Source: Bacillota bacterium (GTDB lineage: Bacteria; Bacillota; DTU030; DUMP01). From it: 34,919 nucleotides of DNA. Numbering within the stretch: the first letter of the stretch is position 1; every line of letters begins with the position of its first letter. This document shows, piece after piece, positions 24,702 through 33,486 of this stretch. A model generated the notes under the pieces. The model saw only the letters and a program-made list of their open reading frames with translations. It did no database searches and was not told the origin of the DNA. Made by a program: the position numbers and the translations under genes. The stretch covers positions 1-34,919 of the forward strand of contig DURJ01000002.1 in assembly GCA_012837285.1 (NCBI GenBank), given 5' to 3'.

Positions 24702-25973
24702 GTGAAAATTCTGATAGTGGGCGGTGGCGGGCGCGAACATACGCTGGCCTGGAAACTGGCGCAGAGCCCACGGGTGAAGCGGGCATTTGTAGCGCCGGGT
24801 AATGCCGGTACACGTCAGGTAGCAGAGAATGTGCCCATTGTAGCTACAGATATAGAAGGGCTAGCCAATTGGGCCGAAGAGCAAAGGATTGATCTTACAG
24901 TGGTAGGGCCGGAGGCACCGCTTACCGCCGGGTTGGTAGATGCTTTCACAGCCCGAGGGCTGAAGGCGTTTGGCCCTACGCGCGAAGCGGCAGCTATCGA
25001 GGGGAGCAAGGTTTTCAGTAAGAACCTGATGCAAAAGTATAACATTCCCACTGCAGCCTATGCTGTGTTTACGGAACCGGACAAGGCTAAAGACTACGTA
25101 CGGCAAAAAGAGCTGCCGGTGGTACTTAAGGCCGATGGACTGGCGGCCGGAAAAGGTGTGGTGATAGCCCAGAACCAAGACGAGGCCATGAAAGCGGTGG
25201 AAGATATATTGGAGGCCGGTGTCTTTGGCGCTGCCGGCAATCGGTTGGTGGTGGAGGAATTTCTCCAGGGGGAAGAAGTAACAGTTCTGGCTTTTTGTGA
25301 CGGGGAGCATGTTCTACCCCTGGCGTCTTCACAGGATCATAAGCGCATTTTCGATGGAGATAAGGGGCCGAACACCGGCGGGATGGGTGCCTATTCGCCG
25401 GTGCCAGCCTTAACGTCGGCCCTGGCTGCGGAAGTGGAAAAGACGATTCTAAAACCCACCGTCCAAGCCATGGCCGCCGAGGGCCACCCCTTTAGCGGAA
25501 TATTGTATGCCGGACTCATGCTCACGGCAGACGGGCCAAAGGTATTGGAATTTAACGCTCGCTTTGGTGATCCTGAAGCCCAGGCGGTGATACCGCGTCT
25601 TTGTACGGATCTGGTCGGTGTGATCGAAGCGGCCCTACAGGGTCAGCTGGATAAAGTACAGCTTAGTTGGCGTCCGGAAGCGGCTCTCACAGTGGTGTTG
25701 GCATCGGCGGGTTATCCGGGCCCATATGAAACCGGAGGCCCAATTTCAGGTTTAGAAGAAGCGGCGAAACTGCAGGGCATCTATGTTTTTCATGCCGGAA
25801 CGGCTGTTGCCGGGGGTAAGGTAGTCACAGCCGGCGGCCGGGTGTTGGCTGTTACCGCTTTGGGAGCGGACCTTGGTGTGGCCCAACAGCGAGCCTATCA
25901 GGCGGTGGAGCAGATCAAGTTCGAAGGGTGCCATTTCCGCCGGGACATTGGATGGCGAGCTCTTAGCCGATAA
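24702..25973 (+). CDS. purD: PurD, phosphoribosylamine-glycine ligase
   Basis: Joins glycine to phosphoribosylamine with ATP to form GAR. The 423-residue ATP-grasp enzyme shows VGGGGREHTLAWKLA at the start, VGPEAPLTAGLVD, SKVFSKNLMQKYNIPTA, KADGLAAGKGVV, EEFLQGEEVTVLAFCDG, GPNTGGMGAYSPVP and EFNARFGDPEAQAV. GTG 24702 follows ACGAGGAGGG by nine bases. Last pur gene of the cluster; a 177-base gap precedes fhs. Confidence 0.97.
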   Translation: MKILIVGGGGREHTLAWKLAQSPRVKRAFVAPGNAGTRQVAENVPIVATDIEGLANWAEEQRIDLTVVGPEAPLTAGLVDAFTARGLKAFGPTREAAAIEGSKVFSKNLMQKYNIPTAAYAVFTEPDKAKDYVRQKELPVVLKADGLAAGKGVVIAQNQDEAMKAVEDILEAGVFGAAGNRLVVEEFLQGEEVTVLAFCDGEHVLPLASSQDHKRIFDGDKGPNTGGMGAYSPVPALTSALAAEVEKTILKPTVQAMAAEGHPFSGILYAGLMLTADGPKVLEFNARFGDPEAQAVIPRLCTDLVGVIEAALQGQLDKVQLSWRPEAALTVVLASAGYPGPYETGGPISGLEEAAKLQGIYVFHAGTAVAGGKVVTAGGRVLAVTALGADLGVAQQRAYQAVEQIKFEGCHFRRDIGWRALSR

Positions 25974-26150
25974 GACAAGAAATTGAACGCCCAGGGCAGA
26001 AGAATGCAGAGGAAACGAGATAACTAACAACGAATTCAAATGTGAGGATCTACAAGGTATTTTGACTACCAGTAGCGAATGTAAAGACTATATGCCGAAT
26101 GATGCTAGAGTTACTAGTGTCGGAGAACTACGAGAGAGGTGTTTGCAAAC
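25974..26150 (+). other. purD-fhs gap, possible promoter
   Basis: No reading frame and no terminator hairpin were found. TTGACT at about 26061-26066 could be a -35, but nothing close to TATAAT lies at the right distance (ACTATA comes 19 bases later). Read-through from the pur operon is therefore as likely as a separate promoter. Confidence 0.3.
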
Positions 26151-27818
26151 ATGCTGTCGGACATTGAGATTGCCCAAGGGGCAAAACTGAGGCCCATTAC
26201 GGAGGTGGCATCCTCCCTCGGTCTCGGGGAGGAAGATCTGGAGTTGTATGGGCGCTATAAGGCTAAGATAAGCCCAGCGGTTTGGGAGCGGGTTAAGGAT
26301 CAACCGGACGGAAAACTGGTTCTGGTCACGGCTATCAACCCGACCCCTGCTGGAGAAGGAAAGACCACTGTTTCAGTTGGCTTAGCCGATGCTTTGAGCC
26401 AACTGGGTAAGAAGATAATGGTAGCGCTCAGAGAGCCTTCGCTTGGTCCCAGTTTTGGTCTTAAGGGCGGTGCCGCCGGGGGTGGATATGCGCAAGTAGT
26501 ACCGATGGAAGATATCAACTTACACTTCACCGGCGACATTCATGCAGTTACCACCGCTCATAATCTGCTGTCGGCCATTATAGACAACCACTTACAACAG
26601 GGTAACGAACTGGGTATTGATCCTCGACGCATTACTTGGAAGCGAGTCATGGACATGAACGAGCGAGCGCTGAGAAAGGTGGTTGTCGGACTGGGCGGCC
26701 GGCCCCATGGGGTGCCTCGAGAAGACAGCTTCGACATATCAGTGGCGTCGGAAGTTATGGCTAGTTTGTGCCTGGCTGATAGCTTAACCGAGCTCAAAGA
26801 ACGGCTGGCCCGCATCGTTATCGGCTATACCTATGACGCTAAACCGGTGACAGTAAGGGATCTTAACGCCCAAGGTGCCATGACCATCTTACTTAAAGAT
26901 GCACTAAAGCCAAATCTGGTTCAGACTCTGGGACAAGTACCGGCGTTTGTGCACGGCGGCCCCTTTGCCAATATTGCTCACGGTTGCAATAGTATTCAGG
27001 CCACTCGTCTGGGGCTGAAACTGGCCGACTACATGGTAACAGAAGCCGGTTTCGGTGCTGATTTAGGGGCCGAGAAGTTCTTGGATATCAAATGTAGGGT
27101 AGCTGGCCTTAAGCCCAACGCAGTGGTAATCGTGGCCAGTATTCGCGCCTTAAAGGCCCATGGCGGTGTAGCTAAGACCGAGCTCAAGAAAGAGAATGTA
27201 CCGGCTTTAGAAACGGGTTTTGCCAACTTAGAAAAACAAGTGGAAAACATCCGAGGCTTTGGTTTGCCAGCGGTGGTGGCTATCAACCGCTTCCCCACCG
27301 ATACCAAAGCTGAGATCGAGAAGCTGAGCGAGCTTTGCCGTCGGTTTGGCGTTCCTTTTGCCTTGACAGATGTGTGGGCCCAAGGCGGTGCCGGCGGTAT
27401 CGAACTGGCCCAGGAAGTGATGGCAGCAGCCGAGCGGCCGTCGAACTTTACCTTTATGTATGATCGGGCCCAATCACCGAAAGAGAAGATTGCTGCCATT
27501 GCCACCAAAGTTTACGGTGCGGCCAAAGTAGAGTACACAGCCGAAGCTGAGCGGGATCTGAAGGCTATTCATGGTCAGGGTTACGATGACTTGCTGATTT
27601 GTATAGCTAAAACCCAGTATTCCTTAACTGATGATCCAACATTGGTCGGCCGACCCAGAGATTTTACCATTATCGTGCGGGAAGTCCGCCTCTCGGCAGG
27701 CGCTGGGTTCTTAGTGGCTGTTACCGGCCAGATCATGACAATGCCCGGTTTGCCCAAGAGGCCGGCCGCCTTGAGTATGGATATCGACGCCCAGGGCCGG
27801 ATTACGGGATTGTTTTAA
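26151..27818 (+). CDS. fhs: formate-tetrahydrofolate ligase
   Basis: Makes 10-formyl-THF from formate, ATP and THF: the donor for PurN and PurH, and a step of the Wood-Ljungdahl methyl branch in acetogens. The 555-residue product begins [14 protein letters not shown] and has the nucleotide motif [19 protein letters not shown] at about 65-83, then [32 protein letters not shown] and [14 protein letters not shown]. The length is standard. ATG 26151 is preferred over GTG 26139 because it matches the family N-terminus, with AGAGAGG 11 bases upstream. Followed 13 bases later by folD. Confidence 0.97.
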   Translation: MLSDIEIAQGAKLRPITEVASSLGLGEEDLELYGRYKAKISPAVWERVKDQPDGKLVLVTAINPTPAGEGKTTVSVGLADALSQLGKKIMVALREPSLGPSFGLKGGAAGGGYAQVVPMEDINLHFTGDIHAVTTAHNLLSAIIDNHLQQGNELGIDPRRITWKRVMDMNERALRKVVVGLGGRPHGVPREDSFDISVASEVMASLCLADSLTELKERLARIVIGYTYDAKPVTVRDLNAQGAMTILLKDALKPNLVQTLGQVPAFVHGGPFANIAHGCNSIQATRLGLKLADYMVTEAGFGADLGAEKFLDIKCRVAGLKPNAVVIVASIRALKAHGGVAKTELKKENVPALETGFANLEKQVENIRGFGLPAVVAINRFPTDTKAEIEKLSELCRRFGVPFALTDVWAQGGAGGIELAQEVMAAAERPSNFTFMYDRAQSPKEKIAAIATKVYGAAKVEYTAEAERDLKAIHGQGYDDLLICIAKTQYSLTDDPTLVGRPRDFTIIVREVRLSAGAGFLVAVTGQIMTMPGLPKRPAALSMDIDAQGRITGLF

Positions 27819-27831
27819 GGGAGGAGATAAG

Positions 27832-28671
27832 ATGACGGCCCAAATTCTAGACGGGAAAAAAGTGGCGGCCGATGTCCGGGCCAGTATCGGGGCCGAAATT
27901 GAGCGGCTTAAAGGTCGCGGCGTTACCCCGGGGCTGGCGGTAGTGCTGGTGGGGGAGGATCCTGCTTCCCAGGTTTACGTACGGAGCAAAGAAAAGGCGT
28001 GCCAAGCAGTGGGGATGAATTCCTTCCTGCACCGTTTGCCCGCCGCAACTGAACAGGACCGGCTGCTAGAGCTGATTAAGCAGCTAAATGCTGCCCCGGC
28101 GGTCCACGGTATTCTGGTACAATTGCCCTTACCGCCGCAGATTGACGCCGACGTGGTTCTTCAGGCCATCGACCCGGCCAAAGACGTGGATGGTTTTCAT
28201 CCCTTCAACGCAGGGAAACTCATGGCCGGTTTGAAGACTTTTGTCCCCTGTACCCCGCGCGGCATTATGCATCTGCTGGCGGTATACAATATTCCTTTGA
28301 AAGGGAAACAGGCGGTGGTAATAGGGCGGAGCAACATCGTGGGCAAGCCCATAGCCCATCTACTGTTGGCTCAGCATGCCACGGTAACGGTCTGCCATAG
28401 CAGAACGGTAGGGCTGAACGATATTACCCGCCGGGCGGATGTGTTAGTGGCCGCCGTAGGCCGGCCGCACATGGTCACTGCCGACATGATCAAGCCCGGG
28501 GCAACGGTGGTAGACGTGGGTATTAACCGCTTACCAGAAGGGTTAGTGGGCGATGTAGATTTTGAAGCGGCCAAAGAAGTAGCCGGCTATATCACCCCGG
28601 TACCCGGCGGCGTGGGACCGCTTACCATTGCCATGCTACTCCAAAACACATTAGAGGCGGCAGCCGTATAA
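27832..28671 (+). CDS. folD: FolD, methylene-THF dehydrogenase/methenyl-THF cyclohydrolase
   Basis: Interconverts methylene-, methenyl- and 10-formyl-THF using NADP(H). The 279-residue product has the family motifs [18 protein letters not shown] (with the YxxxK catalytic pair), [34 protein letters not shown] and [17 protein letters not shown] 27832 follows AGGGAGGAG. With fhs it links formate or C1 units to purine synthesis. Terminator at 28704. Confidence 0.97.
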   Translation: MTAQILDGKKVAADVRASIGAEIERLKGRGVTPGLAVVLVGEDPASQVYVRSKEKACQAVGMNSFLHRLPAATEQDRLLELIKQLNAAPAVHGILVQLPLPPQIDADVVLQAIDPAKDVDGFHPFNAGKLMAGLKTFVPCTPRGIMHLLAVYNIPLKGKQAVVIGRSNIVGKPIAHLLLAQHATVTVCHSRTVGLNDITRRADVLVAAVGRPHMVTADMIKPGATVVDVGINRLPEGLVGDVDFEAAKEVAGYITPVPGGVGPLTIAMLLQNTLEAAAV

Positions 28672-28703
28672 TGAAGGTATTAAAGAAGTGATCGAGCTAC
28701 CAG

Positions 28704-28733
28704 GGCCGCAAGCATTCACGCTCGCGGCCTTTT
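28704..28733 (+). terminator. terminator after folD
   Basis: Stem GGCCGC/GCGGCC extended inward by AGC/GCT across one mismatch, followed by TTTT. Confidence 0.8.
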
Positions 28734-28764
28734 GACTTGCGCATGATTTTGACCGGAATACACA

Positions 28765-28800
28765 TTGTAACAGGAGCGTAGGTGGGATACAATGTTACAA
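28765..28800 (+). promoter_or_regulatory. yhdT-panF promoter with flanking inverted repeat
   Basis: A -35 TTGTAA (28765-28770), 17-base spacer and -10 TACAAT (28788-28793). The promoter is bracketed by an exact 8-bp inverted repeat, TTGTAACA (28765-28772) and TGTTACAA (28793-28800), one arm over the -35 and the other from the -10 to the start site. This looks like an operator for a dimeric repressor, identity unknown. Confidence 0.55.
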
Positions 28801-28868
28801 ACAGCGGGGCGGTATGAAATGAAGAAGATTGGCTACCGAATAATACTTCAAGAATGGAGGGTACCTAA

Positions 28869-29165
28869 TTGACCACAGGTGATTTTAAAGAAGACCCGCG
28901 CTTTGCCCAATGCAGCAAAGAGACAATAGTAATGGTAGTCTTGCTAATTGCTAACATTTTATGGTGGTTTGGTTTTGCTTACGGCCTTGGCTCCCGGCCA
29001 GTAGAGCAGTATAGTTATGTTTTGGGATTGCCGGCGTGGTTTTTTTACAGTTGTGTTCTGGGCTATGTTGTCTTTAGCTTGGCTTCCTATCTAGCTGTTC
29101 GCTTCTTCTTTAAAGACATTCCTTTGGACAGTGCCGAAACCAAGAAAGGAGGCGAACAGAAATAA
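28869..29165 (+). CDS. yhdT: YhdT/DUF997-family small membrane protein
   Basis: A 98-residue protein with two hydrophobic segments at about 20-40 (VMVVLLIANILWWFGFAYGL) and 55-80, matching the YhdT/DUF997 family that sits next to, and is sometimes fused to, the pantothenate symporter PanF. The N-terminal EDPRFAQCSKE and the GLPAWFFYSCVLGY segment between the helices are typical. It is thought to be an accessory subunit of the symporter; function not established. TTG 28869 follows TGGAGGG. Its stop overlaps panF by one base. Confidence 0.85.
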   Translation: MTTGDFKEDPRFAQCSKETIVMVVLLIANILWWFGFAYGLGSRPVEQYSYVLGLPAWFFYSCVLGYVVFSLASYLAVRFFFKDIPLDSAETKKGGEQK

Positions 29166-30628
29166 TGCAACCTCAAGCAGTCTTGGTGGTTCTCATTATT
29201 GTTTATTTGAGTGTACTAGTCGGCGTAGGGGTGTATGCTTCCAGAGCTAGACAGACTGTTAAAGGCGGGTTTTTGGCCGACTACTTTCTCGGAGGACGCA
29301 GCTTAAGCGGTTTTGTATTGGCTATGACTTTGGTAGCTACCTATACCAGTGCCAGTAGTTTCTTGGGCGGGCCAGGTACCGCCTATAATCAAGGGCTGGG
29401 CTGGGTACTGCTGGCTGTTATTCAATTGCCTTCTATGTATGTTACTTTGGGGGTGCTAGGCAAAAGGTTTGCCATTATCGGCCGCAAGATTAATGCAGTC
29501 ACTGTTATTGACATTCTGCGCGAACGCTATGACAAAAACAAATTTGTGACCATATCTTCGGCGGTATTCATTGTTGCTTTTCTAATTGCAGCTGTAGCCG
29601 CTCAGTTCTTAGGTGGGGCTCGCCTATTTCAGTCAGTGACCGGCTATAGCTATTTGCTGTGCCTGATCCTTTTTACTGCTGTGGTGATGGTCTATGTAAC
29701 CCTCGGCGGTTTTGTGGCAGTTGCACTCAACGACGCTATCAATGGGACCATGATGTTTATCGGCACGGTTGTGCTCCTTGTGACTACTATTGTGGCTGGT
29801 GGTGGCCTGCCGGCCATAATGACTAAAGTGGCCCAAATCAATCCCGATCTCATTACACCCTTTGGGGTAGACAATTTTATCAGCGTACCTTGGATTTCGT
29901 CGTTCTGGATACTGGTTTGTATCGGTATTCTGGGTTTACCGCAGAACGCAGTACGAGCTATGACGTTTAAGAATTCCAAAGCTATGCACCAGGCAATTGT
30001 CATTGGCACTGTGGTTGTGGGAATGCTGATGCTAGGTATGCACTTGGTGGGAGTGTTAGCACGGGCCATAGTGCCCGTGGTGGCAAACAGCGATATGACT
30101 ATTCCCACGTTGGCTCTTCAAGTTCTACATCCGGTAGTGGCGGCCTTTGTCCTGGCGGCACCCCTGGCAGCCATCATGTCGACAGTAGACTCACAATTAA
30201 TATACATCGCCGGGACTATTGTTAAAGACGTATATTTGAACTACATCAATCCAACTGCACCAGAAAGTGGCATCAAGAGACTCAGTCAGGGTTGCAATAT
30301 TGTTCTTAGCCTGGTGATCTTGGCCCTAGCTATTAAACCCCCAAGCATGATTGTGTGGATAAACCTTTTTGCTTTCGGCGGTTTGCAGGCAGCGTTTTTC
30401 TTCCCCCTGGTAGGAGGCCTTTATTGGAAGCGGGCCAATGTACAAGGGGCCATAGCGGCTCAACTGGCCGGGGTTTTGTCTTTTATCTGGTTTACGGCTA
30501 AGATGCCGCGTCCGTTGGGTTTGCACCCCATAGTGCCCACCCTGGGCATTAGTTTGGCCGCTTTTCTCCTGGTTAGCTTAGCCACACCGGCTCCAAAGAT
30601 GGAAACCATCCAGAAGTTCTGGGGCTAA
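29165..30628 (+). CDS. panF: sodium/pantothenate symporter
   Basis: A 487-residue member of the sodium:solute symporter family with about 12-13 hydrophobic segments. The N-terminus resembles PanF: YFLGGRSLSGFVLAMTLVATYTSASSFLGGPG at about 41-72, then TVIDILRERY, VYVTLGGFVAVALNDAINGTMM, the conserved QNAVRAMTFKNSKAMH loop, and the AAPLAAIMSTVDSQLI sodium-site helix. It imports pantothenate, the coenzyme A precursor, with Na+. The pairing with yhdT supports PanF over a proline or solute symporter of another type. Confidence 0.92.
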   Translation: MQPQAVLVVLIIVYLSVLVGVGVYASRARQTVKGGFLADYFLGGRSLSGFVLAMTLVATYTSASSFLGGPGTAYNQGLGWVLLAVIQLPSMYVTLGVLGKRFAIIGRKINAVTVIDILRERYDKNKFVTISSAVFIVAFLIAAVAAQFLGGARLFQSVTGYSYLLCLILFTAVVMVYVTLGGFVAVALNDAINGTMMFIGTVVLLVTTIVAGGGLPAIMTKVAQINPDLITPFGVDNFISVPWISSFWILVCIGILGLPQNAVRAMTFKNSKAMHQAIVIGTVVVGMLMLGMHLVGVLARAIVPVVANSDMTIPTLALQVLHPVVAAFVLAAPLAAIMSTVDSQLIYIAGTIVKDVYLNYINPTAPESGIKRLSQGCNIVLSLVILALAIKPPSMIVWINLFAFGGLQAAFFFPLVGGLYWKRANVQGAIAAQLAGVLSFIWFTAKMPRPLGLHPIVPTLGISLAAFLLVSLATPAPKMETIQKFWG

Positions 30629-30657
30629 TTAATCGCCTTTTCTTTCGGACAGGCCTC

Positions 30658-30666
30658 TGGTATAAT
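30658..30666 (+). promoter_or_regulatory. extended -10 promoter of the BMP transporter operon
   Basis: TGGTATAAT is a perfect -10 (30661-30666) with a TGn extension; the -35 region is T-rich but poor. Transcription would begin near 30673. The 130-base leader contains CCCAGCA (30684-30690) and TGCTGGG (30733-30739), which pair to close a 42-base loop. Confidence 0.6.
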
Positions 30667-30805
30667 TAGGTTGTGAGATAGTTCCCAGCATTTGTTTAGT
30701 AAGACAGGGCTAGTTGCTATAAAGATCTACTTTGCTGGGGGGATGCAGCGACAAAAAACATAGATTCACCTGGGTTCGTGAGCAAGGGAAGAGGGGGAAA
30801 AGCTT

Positions 30806-31906
30806 GTGTTCAAGAGTAAAAAGATTCTAGCTCTGACGTTGGTGCTAGCGGTAGTTTTGACCGTGGCTGGGTGTGGGCCCAAGCCGGCTCCCAGTGAAGC
30901 TGAAGAGCCCGGAGAGGACAAGATCAAGGTCGGTTTGGTATTTGACGTGGGTGGCCGGGGCGATTTGTCGTTCAACGACGGTACTTATGCCGGTTTTGAG
31001 AAGGCTTTTAACGACTTCTCGGACAAGATCGAGGGCAAACCGGAAGATGCGGCTAAGGAGCCGTCGGGCGGGGGCGAAGACAGAGAGCAGCTTATGCGCC
31101 TTCTGGCCGAAAGCGGCTATGACATGATTGTGGCTGTGGGCTTCATGTTTACGGAGCATGTGGATAAGCTGTCGAAAGAGTTTCCCGATACCAAGTTCGT
31201 TCTTATTGACGGTGCCATCGATGACTTAGACGAAGACTCCAACATTGTCTGCCTCCTGTTCAAAGAGCACGAAGGCAGTTTCTTGGTGGGCGCAGCTGCA
31301 GCTTTGAAGTCCGAGACCGATAAGGTCGGCTTCGTGGGCGGTATGAAAGGAGCGCTCATTGAGCGGTTTGAAGTTGGCTATTTGGCCGGAGCCAAGTATG
31401 TGAATCCCAAAATCGAAACCTATTCTGACTATATCGGCACCACCGGCGACGCTTTTAAGGATCCGGTGAAGGGCAAAGAACTGGCCTTGAAGCAATACAA
31501 GGCCGGCGCCGACGTGGTCTATCATGCCTCCGGCGCTTCTGGAACAGGTGTTATTGAAGCTGGCACCAACGAGAAGAAGTTCGTTATCGGCGTAGACTCT
31601 GACCAGTCACTTACTGCTACTGACGAGCAGCGGCCCTACATTCTCACCAGTATGCTCAAACGCTTGGATGTGGCTACCTATGATACGATCAAAGACTTTG
31701 TGGAAGGCAACTACAAAGGTGGGTACCGAGTCTTTGGGTTAGCGGACGACGGGGTAGCTTATGCTGTTAACCAGTACAATAAAGATCTACTCAGTGATAT
31801 CGAGCCGCAACTGAAGGAACTCAAAGCTAAAGTAGTCAAAGGCGAAATTAAAGTACCCATCGACAAAGCCGAATACGAGAAGTTCTTGCAAACACTGCCG
31901 AAATAG
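30806..31906 (+). CDS. BMP-family substrate-binding lipoprotein (nucleoside type)
   Basis: A 366-residue lipoprotein of the BMP/PnrA family, the binding component of purine-nucleoside and related ABC importers. The signal ends in a lipobox (VAGC, Cys at about 23), followed by a charged acidic linker. Family motifs: VGLVFDVGGRGDLSFNDGTYAGFEKA, VDKLSKEFPDTKFVLIDG, LLFKEHEGSFLVGAAAAL, KVGFVGGMKGALIERFEVGYLAGAKYV, ADVVYHASGASGTGVIEA and VIGVDSDQS. GTG 30806 follows GAGGGGG by eight bases. Gene order (BMP, double ATPase, two permeases) matches YufNOPQ/NupABC; nucleoside uptake is likely but not shown. Confidence 0.9.
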   Translation: MFKSKKILALTLVLAVVLTVAGCGPKPAPSEAEEPGEDKIKVGLVFDVGGRGDLSFNDGTYAGFEKAFNDFSDKIEGKPEDAAKEPSGGGEDREQLMRLLAESGYDMIVAVGFMFTEHVDKLSKEFPDTKFVLIDGAIDDLDEDSNIVCLLFKEHEGSFLVGAAAALKSETDKVGFVGGMKGALIERFEVGYLAGAKYVNPKIETYSDYIGTTGDAFKDPVKGKELALKQYKAGADVVYHASGASGTGVIEAGTNEKKFVIGVDSDQSLTATDEQRPYILTSMLKRLDVATYDTIKDFVEGNYKGGYRVFGLADDGVAYAVNQYNKDLLSDIEPQLKELKAKVVKGEIKVPIDKAEYEKFLQTLPK

Positions 31907-31921
31907 CGACCGTAAAGCAGT

Positions 31922-31949
31922 GGGGTGGCACACGCCGCCCCGCTTTTTT
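31922..31949 (+). terminator. partial terminator between binding protein and ATPase genes
   Basis: Stem GGGGTGGC/GCCGCCCC (8 bp, one G-U) with loop ACAC, followed by GC and six T. It lies inside the operon, so it probably lets the binding protein be made in excess over the membrane parts; the ATPase ribosome binding site follows at once. Confidence 0.85.
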
Positions 31950-31959
31950 AGGAGGGAAA

Positions 31960-33486
31960 ATGGTGGCCACGGCGGTAAAATTAACCGGGATTACGAAGAG
32001 ATTCCCTGGTGTGTTGGCTAATGACAGTATTGATCTTCAAGTGACTAAAGGTGAAATTCACGCTATTGTAGGCGAAAACGGAGCCGGCAAAAGCACCCTC
32101 ATGAAGATTTTGGCCGGGCTCTATCAGCCGGATGCCGGCCAGATCTTTATCTTCGGGCAAGAGCAGGTGATCAGTTCGCCGGCTCGGGCTATTGAGCTCA
32201 AGATCGGCATGGTTCACCAGCACTTTATGTTAATTCCGCGCTTTACCGTGCTGGAGAACATTGTGCTGGGAGCGGAGCGCAAACACGGGGTCATGCTAGA
32301 TACTTTAGCCGCGCGCCGGGAGGTTACGGATCTGTGCCAGTTGTATAATTTTGCTCTGGAGCTGGAGGCCCCGGTGGGTGAGATTTCGGTGGGACAAGCT
32401 CAGCGGGTGGAAATTCTAAAAGTCCTCTATCGCGGGGCCGATATTTTGGTTTTGGATGAGCCTACAGCTGTGTTGGCACCCCAAGAGGTTAAAGAGCTCT
32501 TTAATAATCTTCGCCGGCTCAAGGATGACGGCAAGACGATTATTTTTATCAGCCATAAGCTAGATGAAGTACTGGAGATTGCTGACCGGGTCACGGTGCT
32601 TAGAAAAGGAAAATTGGTGGGGACGGCGGCCGCCGATTCGGTCAGCCAGGATGATCTGGCCCAAATGATGGTGGGGAGGCCGGTGGTTCAAAGCATTGAC
32701 AAAGAAGAAGGGACTTTCGGGGCGGCGGTTTTGTCGCTGGTAGGGCTGACTTTGCAAGAGACCGGGGATCGGGCGGCGTTGTCCGATTTGTCGCTTGAGG
32801 TTCGCGCCGGGGAAATCTATGGTATCGCCGGAATTGAAGGCAACGGACAAAAAGAGCTAGCTGAAGCCGTGATTGGCCTGCGCCAACCTACAGCCGGACA
32901 GATCCTGATTTCCGGCCAGGATACCAAGGGCCTGGATGTAGCTGCCGTACGGGCTCTCGGGGTGGCCTATATTTCCGAGGACCGGCACCGCCAAGGATTA
33001 GTGCTGCCGATGAAGGTCTGGGAGAACATGATCCTGGGCTTGCAGCGGCGGCAGTTTTATCGCCGGCCGCGGCTTGAGGTTACGGCGGCGCAGCAGTTCA
33101 GCCGGCAAAAAGTGGAGGAGTACAGTATTGCTCTGAGCTCGATCCAGCAAAAAGCAGAGAGCCTGTCCGGCGGCAATCAACAAAAGGTGATTTTGGCCCG
33201 CGAGTTGGCCCAGGAGCCGCAAATGATTGTGGCGGCTCAACCCACCAGGGGTCTGGATATTGGGGCGGCGGAGTTTGTGCACCGTCAGCTACTGGCTAAA
33301 CGCCAGAGCGGCTGCGCTATTCTATTTATCTCCGCCGACTTGGATGAAGTGCTCTCCATTGCCGACCGGGTGGGTGTGATCTACAACGGCCGGATTGTGG
33401 CTGAGTTTAGGCCGGAAGAAGTAACGGCGGAGGAGCTGGGGGTCTATATGCTGGGCGGTAAGAAGAAGGCAGGTGGGGCAGCATGA
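31960..33486 (+). CDS. nucleoside-type ABC transporter ATP-binding protein (two cassettes)
   Basis: A 508-residue double ABC ATPase of the sugar/nucleoside (RbsA/YufO) group. Cassette 1 (about 5-240) has Walker A GENGAGKST, signature ISVGQAQR, Walker B ILVLDEPTAVL and H-loop ISH. Cassette 2 (about 255-500) is typically degenerate: a Walker-A-like GIEGNGQKE, signature LSGGNQQK, and AAQPTRGLD replacing the usual Walker B E, with ISADLDE replacing the H-loop His. Only cassette 1 should hydrolyse ATP efficiently. ATG 31960 follows GGAGGG; the 3' end overlaps the permease gene (ATGA). Confidence 0.93.
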   Translation: MVATAVKLTGITKRFPGVLANDSIDLQVTKGEIHAIVGENGAGKSTLMKILAGLYQPDAGQIFIFGQEQVISSPARAIELKIGMVHQHFMLIPRFTVLENIVLGAERKHGVMLDTLAARREVTDLCQLYNFALELEAPVGEISVGQAQRVEILKVLYRGADILVLDEPTAVLAPQEVKELFNNLRRLKDDGKTIIFISHKLDEVLEIADRVTVLRKGKLVGTAAADSVSQDDLAQMMVGRPVVQSIDKEEGTFGAAVLSLVGLTLQETGDRAALSDLSLEVRAGEIYGIAGIEGNGQKELAEAVIGLRQPTAGQILISGQDTKGLDVAAVRALGVAYISEDRHRQGLVLPMKVWENMILGLQRRQFYRRPRLEVTAAQQFSRQKVEEYSIALSSIQQKAESLSGGNQQKVILARELAQEPQMIVAAQPTRGLDIGAAEFVHRQLLAKRQSGCAILFISADLDEVLSIADRVGVIYNGRIVAEFRPEEVTAEELGVYMLGGKKKAGGAA

